Shown here in pieces: positions 58,100 through 64,000 of a stretch of 64,000 nt of DNA. The notes below the pieces were generated by a model that was not told where the DNA came from, made no database searches, and worked only from the letters and a program-made list of their open reading frames with translations. Source of the DNA: Rutidosis leptorrhynchoides (Eukaryota > Streptophyta > Magnoliopsida > Asterales > Asteraceae); assembly GCF_046630445.1 (NCBI RefSeq), contig NC_092339.1, positions 53,367,501 through 53,431,500 on the forward strand, read 5' to 3'. Positions within the stretch are counted from its first letter, which is position 1. Every line of letters begins with the position of its first letter. Position numbers and translations under genes: made by a program.

Positions 58100-60556
58100 A
58101 CCTTCGACATCGACACCAAGGATGACCGGAACGACGATGGACTAGTAACGGGTACGTTTCTTCACAACAAACCGTATATTTCATACTTGTTCGATTCGAT
58201 TACCGCTAGACGTTTTATAACCAAGGATTTGACTCATGCTCTTTATATTCCACCTCTTTCCCCCAGATACTACTTAGACGATTTAAGTGACCGACGGAAA
58301 AATATTGTGTGCCTATAAATTTTATTGGAGGAAATACGTTAAGACTTTTGACTTGACACCTATAGAACTAGGGAACTCGGAACCTATTCGTTAAAAAAAA
58401 AAAAAAAAAAAAAAAAATGTGTTTCCCCATCATCTTGTATAGATTATTGTGAACTGAGTAATTTTCGGTTGGAAACCGATACCCTCTCCCTCGCATCCAT
58501 GACCTCATGATTTCTTGCATGAATCCCGTGTGTATTCCAAAACGACCTCCGTTCCGGTTATCATCAATTGGGGGTTAAGGGAGACGATGTCTCCTGAGTC
58601 TTTTCCGAACTCGCAACGTTAGTTGTAAATCTCTCTTAGTACCGTTTGATTTATTTAGGACTCCGTCCGTATTCATGAACCTCCTAAACCACGTATGCAA
58701 CTTATCTAGACAAATCTGTTATCGTATTTATGGATGACATCTTAACTTATTCAAGTAAAGAAGGCAAACGAACAACATCATCATCTTACGCTCGAACTTT
58801 GAGAAAAGAGCAACTCTATACCAAATTCTCCGAGTGAGAATTTCTGTTAAACGAAGTCAAATTTTCTAGACCATGATGTTAATGGTCAAGGCATTACAAT
58901 CAATCTCGAAATCAAGCCACACGTGATCATGAAACTCTCTCAACTCAGACTTGTATTCGTAAAATCTGAGAACTCGCCTGTTATCACCGAAGATTCATTT
59001 CTGACTTTTCTCGTGTTACCCGACTTTTAAACTCGTTAACTCACTAAGGGAAAACTTTAAACCTCTCCGTGTTCGAACCTTGAGCGTGATTCTTCACACC
59101 AACATTTCTAGTTAAAATCGTATAGCAACAGATGGAACTCAAACATGGAAATATTTCTACATGAACGCCGAAAGGCATACTCTCTCGACTCAAAAATTAA
59201 CGTAACTAAAATTCGTTATTTTGCACGAAGAAGTCGAATACTAAATTGTGGATCCGATCAATTTTCTCGTCATCACGTACCACACTACACACCTCTGATA
59301 TTTCACCGTTACCGTCTGATATTACTGGAACTTAAGATAACACACAATCCAATGATACTTCACTCTTCTTTGACTTAATGTCATTGTGTTCCTGATAATC
59401 GGCCAACTATTATTCAACCCCGAACTATACAACTACGTGTACTATCTCGTTTCTCTTTCAGACTTCAACTTTTGACAACTAGAGGCACGTTATGGCAACC
59501 TCGAGATGTAAACTCATCCTATTCTAAGTCCTCATTTCACTCCTATCTTTATCGCTCGCATTTCCGTTTAAGGAAACTCCTTGTAACATTTCTCCATGGG
59601 TAGAGAAACTCCTCACATTACATTAGTATTCGCCACGAGGGTGAATAGTCCTAACGAACATTTTTTGTGAACCCTAACTGACTTGTTCAAACATATCTTA
59701 AGAGATTCTATTCCAACACGGTGTATCCTTGTCAATTATCCCGTATCGAAATACTCGTTTCACTTCTAGTTTTACAAGAAACCTTGGGAACCTGCTTAGA
59801 CATGAGTACCGCGTACCACCCACAAACTGACGAACCGAGCAAACAAACGATTTACGTCTTGGAAAGACATCTCACAAACTCGTATTGTCACCTATAGTAG
59901 ATCACTCTTACAACAGTAGTTACCACTCGTGTGTTCACGCGCACTTTTCGAAACCTTATATGACCGCTAATGTCATACCCCTGTTCATTTAACCAAAGCA
60001 TCAACCACCGAAATCTGAACTCCATCAAGAAACAACAATTGAGGTCGTTCAAGTCCGAGAAGGGCTCGAGACAACCCATTGTCGCCAGAAGAGTTATACC
60101 AAACTTAGAGGAGAACCTCACAAATCCCAGTGTGTAACCGCGTAATATTGAGAACCCGCACCTTGGAAGGGTGTAATCCGTTTCGGGAATCAGGGAAAGT
60201 TAAACCCGCGACATGTTAACCCTTTTGAAACCTTGGGGCGTATTGGAACCGCTCCCTACCGTTTAGAACTTCCGACTCAATTAAGTTTCCGTTTACCCTA
60301 CATTTCGTGTAACAAACTTAGAAACGTGTCCTGCGGAACAGGAACGTGCAATCCTGCTGGATACATCAACTATCGATGACAAACTTCTCTTCATAGGAAA
60401 ACCAGTTGAAACCGGGGATCGTAAAAACCGAACCTTAATGCAACGTAAAACCCTGACTATCCAACTCATGAGAACACTCAAGGACGTACTTTCACTTATT
60501 CATTGCATGGACAACGTAAAGTCTCGAGTAAGAGATATCGACTACTACTTCCAACT
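58100..60556 (+). pseudogene. pol: Pol remnant of young gypsy element, heavily decayed
   Basis: Same frame as gag at first (DDGLVTGTFLHNKPYISYLF), but the protease site reads FDSITARRF where FDTGADRSF is usual. The frame is then lost. A 25-base A run at 58393-58417 sits in the gap. RT is recognisable near 58715-58760 (VIVFMDDILTYS) and the FISDFSRV region near 58990-59020. An integrase remnant with the CHL, YNN and RTF region is visible in mixed frames near 59870-60080. Several segments are missing, and no frame exceeds about 80 codons. Confidence 0.8.
58393..58417 (+). repeat. 25-base adenine run
   Basis: Homopolymer inside the pol remnant. Confidence 0.97.
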
Positions 60557-60593
60557 AAATTTCGGGACGAAATTTCTTTTGAGGTGTGGATAA
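60557..60593 (+). promoter_or_regulatory. 3' palindrome and purine tract of young gypsy element
   Basis: AAATTTCGGGACGAAATTT at 60557-60575, then GAGGTGTGGATAA directly against the LTR. The order matches the Tekay elements. Confidence 0.75.
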
Positions 60594-62992
60594 TGTAACA
60601 TCCCGCGTTTTTCCGTTAAATTTAATTTTAACACCGTCTTTTTTTTTAAAACATAATCTTTCGTATTTAAATTAATAGTTTCCGTGAGTAACGTTCATTA
60701 TATTCCCGCTATTTAATTTTGACATCACCCGTTTACTCGAGCGTTTTAAAAATATTCGTTTGGTTAATTCCCGCACCCGACTACAAACATGAGGGACTTA
60801 AGTTGACAAGTGGGCAAAGTGGTGACTAGGTCAACTAGTCAACCACTTCACCTCCTCCATCCATTTCCATCCATCTCCCTCATCTCTCTTTCTCTCTAGC
60901 AAGAACACACACACACAACACCCAATTCAATCATTCATCATCTAAATTCGATTTAGGAGGCTTACAACAAAACAAATTACATATTTGGAATCCTCTCTTC
61001 ATCCTCTACAATTTGATACCAACTTCATCTCGTTTGGGTAACATTTCTAAAACTCTAGATTTCTCTAAATTCGTGTTTTTGATTTGAAATGGTGTTAGTT
61101 AGTGTCTATGGCTCAAGTCTAACATGAATATATGTTTGGTTTGCTCGATTTGTTGTTTTTGGAGTAACTAGCATGAACTTGAAATGAGTTTGCTTAATCC
61201 TTGATTTTGGATGAGTTAATGTTGTTAGATTGTTAAAGTGCATGTTTTAATTGTGTTACTAGTATCACTAGCTTCGTTTTGATGCGTAGGTTGATTAAGA
61301 AAACTTCAAAAACATGAATATTGATTTTGTGATGTTTGACTAGGGTTTGATAGTTCTTGACATGAACTTTTGATGCTTGAATGCCATGGAATGTTAATTG
61401 TTAGTGATTAGTTGTAATGTATGCTTAATTACCTTCGAAACGGCATATCGTATGTGTAAATTGGATTCCCGAAACTTAAAATGCAATTGATGAACTTGAA
61501 ACTTTGAAAATGGACTTTTAAACGATCACTTGACGAGAAATCGGTTATGGAAAATGTTGTTTTTGTTTGATGAAACATGTTTAGTTGTGTTCCTTGTCAA
61601 AAGAGCTTTCCAACGGTATAAGATACGCTTCCTAATTGTTTACGGTTTGAGTTTTGCGTTTGTTTGAAATTTTACCAAGCCTTGAACAAGTGAAACAGGC
61701 CAGGGACCAGGCCACGGCCATTGTCGCGCCGCGGAGCAATTTGTCGCGCCGTGGCCCAAAGGGTGATTTTAGAACATGTTTTTCAAGCTTCCTGACCTTC
61801 AACATAGGCATTTGTCGCGCCGCGGAGCAATTTGTCGCGCCGTGACAATTGCCTGTTTCATCCGAACTTCAGCAAACTTGTTTTGGCCATAACTTTTTGA
61901 CCGTAACTCCGTTTTCGATGAATCAAATATCGTTGGAAACGTAATAAGATTTCCTTTCTAATGGTAAGGTTTTGAAATGTCAACTCAAACTTTATTACAA
62001 TCATTCTAACATGCTTTTATACTTGATTCTTGCATGAAACTTGACAACGTGATTCACATGCTATACTATTCGAGTCGTAACGAGCCATAGGACTAATTGA
62101 ACACATTTCACCCGACCTTGTGTCGTAACCGGTTAATTGATATAACTTACTTGTTTAGGTCAAGGCTAAGCAACTTTCATGCACACGTTTACTTGTTGAA
62201 GTACTTTTATACTCGTGCACTCGAGGTGAGATCATAGTCCCACTTTTACTCTTTTTGAACTTATATTTAGGATGAGAAAACATAAACGATTCTTTTGAAC
62301 TAAGTGAACACAAGAACGGGAAAACAAACATTCTACATACGAGTTTAGAACAAAATCCTCAATTCGATTATCATTAGTTACACTTGCCGGGTGTAAGCGA
62401 GAACTTATGTTATATGGCCATATGGGTTGACAACCCTCATCCTTGACGGTTCGCTACCGTCTACGGATGAAATATATTTTCGAGAATCAGTGTTTGTTCT
62501 AGCACTAAGTGATGGGGTATACAATGGAAGGAATGTTAAGCTTTGATAATTGGGTGCTCGTGAAACAAACTTTTGGAATGTATTACTATTATTTCATTGA
62601 TGCAAATCTTGTGGTTCACTTGTACTTACTTACTTAAACCTATGATTTCACCAACGTTTTCGTTGACAGATTTCTATGTTTTTCTCAGGTCATGCACGAT
62701 ATGTGAAACATGCTTCCGCTAACTATTTGATACTTGCATCCGATGTCGAGTATACATGCATTTCATGGAGCGTCTTTTGACTTTACTTTAAACCGTGTCG
62801 CCTAGATTTCAATCGTACTTATAACGTTGTAACTTAACTTTTGGTTGAACAATTCTTGTAAACTTTGAAACAATCTTTATTTTGAAATGAAGGCGACATA
62901 TTTTGGTCAAACGTTATCTTAAAGACTTATAATCAGGTAATGGGACCCACGTAGCCGACGCCGTCACTTGACGATTTGTCGGGGTCGCTACA
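60594..62992 (+). repeat. 3' LTR of young gypsy element (2399 bp)
   Basis: Pairs with 54236-56635. GC-rich repeats recur near 61721-61757 and 61810-61846. TATGT follows. Confidence 0.97.
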
Positions 62993-62997
62993 TATGT
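62993..62997. repeat. Target site duplication (TATGT), right copy
   Basis: Partner of 54231-54235. Confidence 0.95.
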
Positions 62998-63873
62998 AAT
63001 TTTGTTTTCATGTAAATAAGTCATGAATGATTACTCATATTTTTGTAATTTTATGAGATATTTCATGCTAGTTGCCAAATTATGGTTCCAACATGTGTTA
63101 GGTGACTCACATGGGCTACTAAGAGCTTATCATTGGAGTGTATATACCAATAGTACATACATCTAAAAGCTGTGTATTGTACGAGTATGAATACGGGTGC
63201 ATACGAGTAGAATTGTTGATGAAACTGAATGAGGATGTAATTGTAAGCATTTTTGTTAAGTAGAAGTATTTTGATAAGTGTCTTGAAGTCTTTCAAAAGT
63301 GTATGAATACATATTAAAACACTACATGTATATACATTTTAACTGATTAGTTAAGTAATCGTTAGTCGTTACATGTAAGTGTTGTTTTGAAACCTTTAGG
63401 TTAACGATCTTGTTAAATGTTGTTAACCCAATCTTTATAATATCAAATGAGATTTTAAATTATTATATGATCATGATATTATGATGTACGAATATCTCTT
63501 AATATGATATATATACATTAAATGTCGTTACAACGATAATCGTTACATATATGTCTCGTTTCAAAATCATTAAGTTAGTAGACTTGTTTTTACATATGTA
63601 GTTCATTGTTAATATACTTAATGATATGTTTACTTATCATAATATCATGTTAACTATATATATAACCATATATATGTCATCATATAGTTTTTACAAGTTT
63701 TAACGTTCGTGAATCACCGGTCAACTTGGGTGGTCAATTGTCTACATGAAACCTATTTCAATTAATCAAGTCTTAACAAGTTTGATTGCTTAACATGTTG
63801 GAAACACTTAATCATGTAAATAAAAATTTCCTTAATATATATATATAAACATGGAAAAGTTCGGGTCACTACA
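62998..63873 (-). repeat. Interrupted Tekay-family 3' LTR, right part
   Basis: Aligns with the last about 850 bp of 25557-28806 and ends GGGTCACTACA at 63873. Confidence 0.93.
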
Positions 63874-63888
63874 GTACCTACCCGTTAA
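63874..63888 (-). promoter_or_regulatory. Polypurine-like tract of second Tekay element
   Basis: Plus strand GTACCTACCCGTTAA next to the LTR, followed by the AAATTTCG palindrome at 63891-63909. Confidence 0.7.
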
Positions 63889-63908
63889 ATAAATTTCGTC
63901 CTGAAATT

Positions 63909-64000
63909 TTAAGCAGTTGGAGGTGTTGACGTATCTTCTGGAAATAAATGTGGGTATTTCTTTTTCATCTGATCTTCTCGTTCCCAGGTAAACTCGGGTC
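63909..64000 (-). CDS. pol: Pol C-terminus (chromodomain end) of second Tekay element, partial
   Basis: Stop TAA at 63909-63911. The visible end reads [20 protein letters not shown] and TSTPPTA, nearly the same as the first Tekay element (28842 onward). This is the end of the chromodomain region; the rest lies beyond the window. Confidence 0.88.
   Translation of the reverse strand, partial: PEFTWEREDQMKKKYPHLFPEDTSTPPTA

Larger units (their letters stand above)
54236..62992 (+). mobile_element. Young gypsy element with intact gag and decayed pol
   Basis: LTRs 54236-56635 (2400 bp) and 60594-62992 (2399 bp), duplication TATGT, iMet primer site, an open gag and a 2.5-kb pol remnant. By eye the LTRs differ by four substitutions and one T-run length change. 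Gag and leader wording place it near the Tekay-like elements of this window. Pol has no long frame, so it cannot be autonomous. Confidence 0.95.
51861..64000 (-). mobile_element. Second Tekay-family element (3' LTR and pol end), itself interrupted
   Basis: Same family as 25557-38653. The 3' LTR is split by the element at 54236-62992 into 51861-54235 and 62998-63873 (3251 bp together, matching 3250 bp). The polypurine-like tract and pol C-terminus follow to the window edge. It inserted in gag of the plus-strand element; left target bases GTTCA are at 51856-51860. Whether it too carries an F-box gene cannot be seen. Confidence 0.93.

Overview
This is a gene-poor, AT-rich stretch of a large flowering-plant genome. 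I recognise no host housekeeping gene. Essentially all of it is nested LTR retrotransposons plus one broken DNA transposon. The LTR families (starts TGTAGTGACC, TGTAACATCC and TGTAACGACC with iMet primer sites) and the mix of SIRE, Athila and Tekay elements fit an Asteraceae (daisy-family) genome; that assignment is inference from resemblance and was not searched.

Layout. (1) 1-9496 (+): 3' part of a SIRE-type Ty1/copia element with broken gag and pol, a long 3' non-coding tail and a 283-bp 3' LTR. It sits inside the RNase H coding sequence of (2), a minus-strand Ty1/copia element (9497-about 13625). (3) 13868-44031 (-): an Athila Ty3/gypsy element with 2.0-kb LTRs, flanked by the 5-bp duplication CATAT. 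It carries gag, pol, a small extra ORF and an env-like ORF. Its coding region is split by (4) 25557-38653 (-): a complete Tekay-type chromovirus with 3.25-kb LTRs and flanking duplication GTTGG. Between primer site and gag this element carries an acidic protein gene and an F-box gene. (5) 45270-47095 (+): a MULE transposase pseudogene, itself split by a 209-bp Stowaway MITE and cut off by (6) 47096-51860 (+): a Tekay-like element with a different accessory ORF ahead of gag. That gag is interrupted by (7) 51861-64000 (-): a second member of family (4), whose LTR is interrupted by (8) 54236-62992 (+): a very young gypsy element with near-identical LTRs (flanking TATGT), an open gag and a decayed pol.

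How the parts work together. The most interesting signal is in the two Tekay-like elements, (4) and (6). Each has an additional ORF module between primer site and gag, and each module sits behind plausible splice signals: a shared GTGAGT in the leader, and acceptors just before the ORFs. This looks like a retrotransposon with host-derived or accessory genes expressed by alternative splicing, including an F-box (SCF ubiquitin-ligase adaptor) gene. Element (8) looks like a gag-only, pol-dependent lineage that has moved recently. The Athila element shows a coherent intron that would supply the start codon for its env-like frame.

All reading was by eye. Boundaries supported by target duplications and TG/CA ends are firm; LTR divergences and splice sites are hand estimates.
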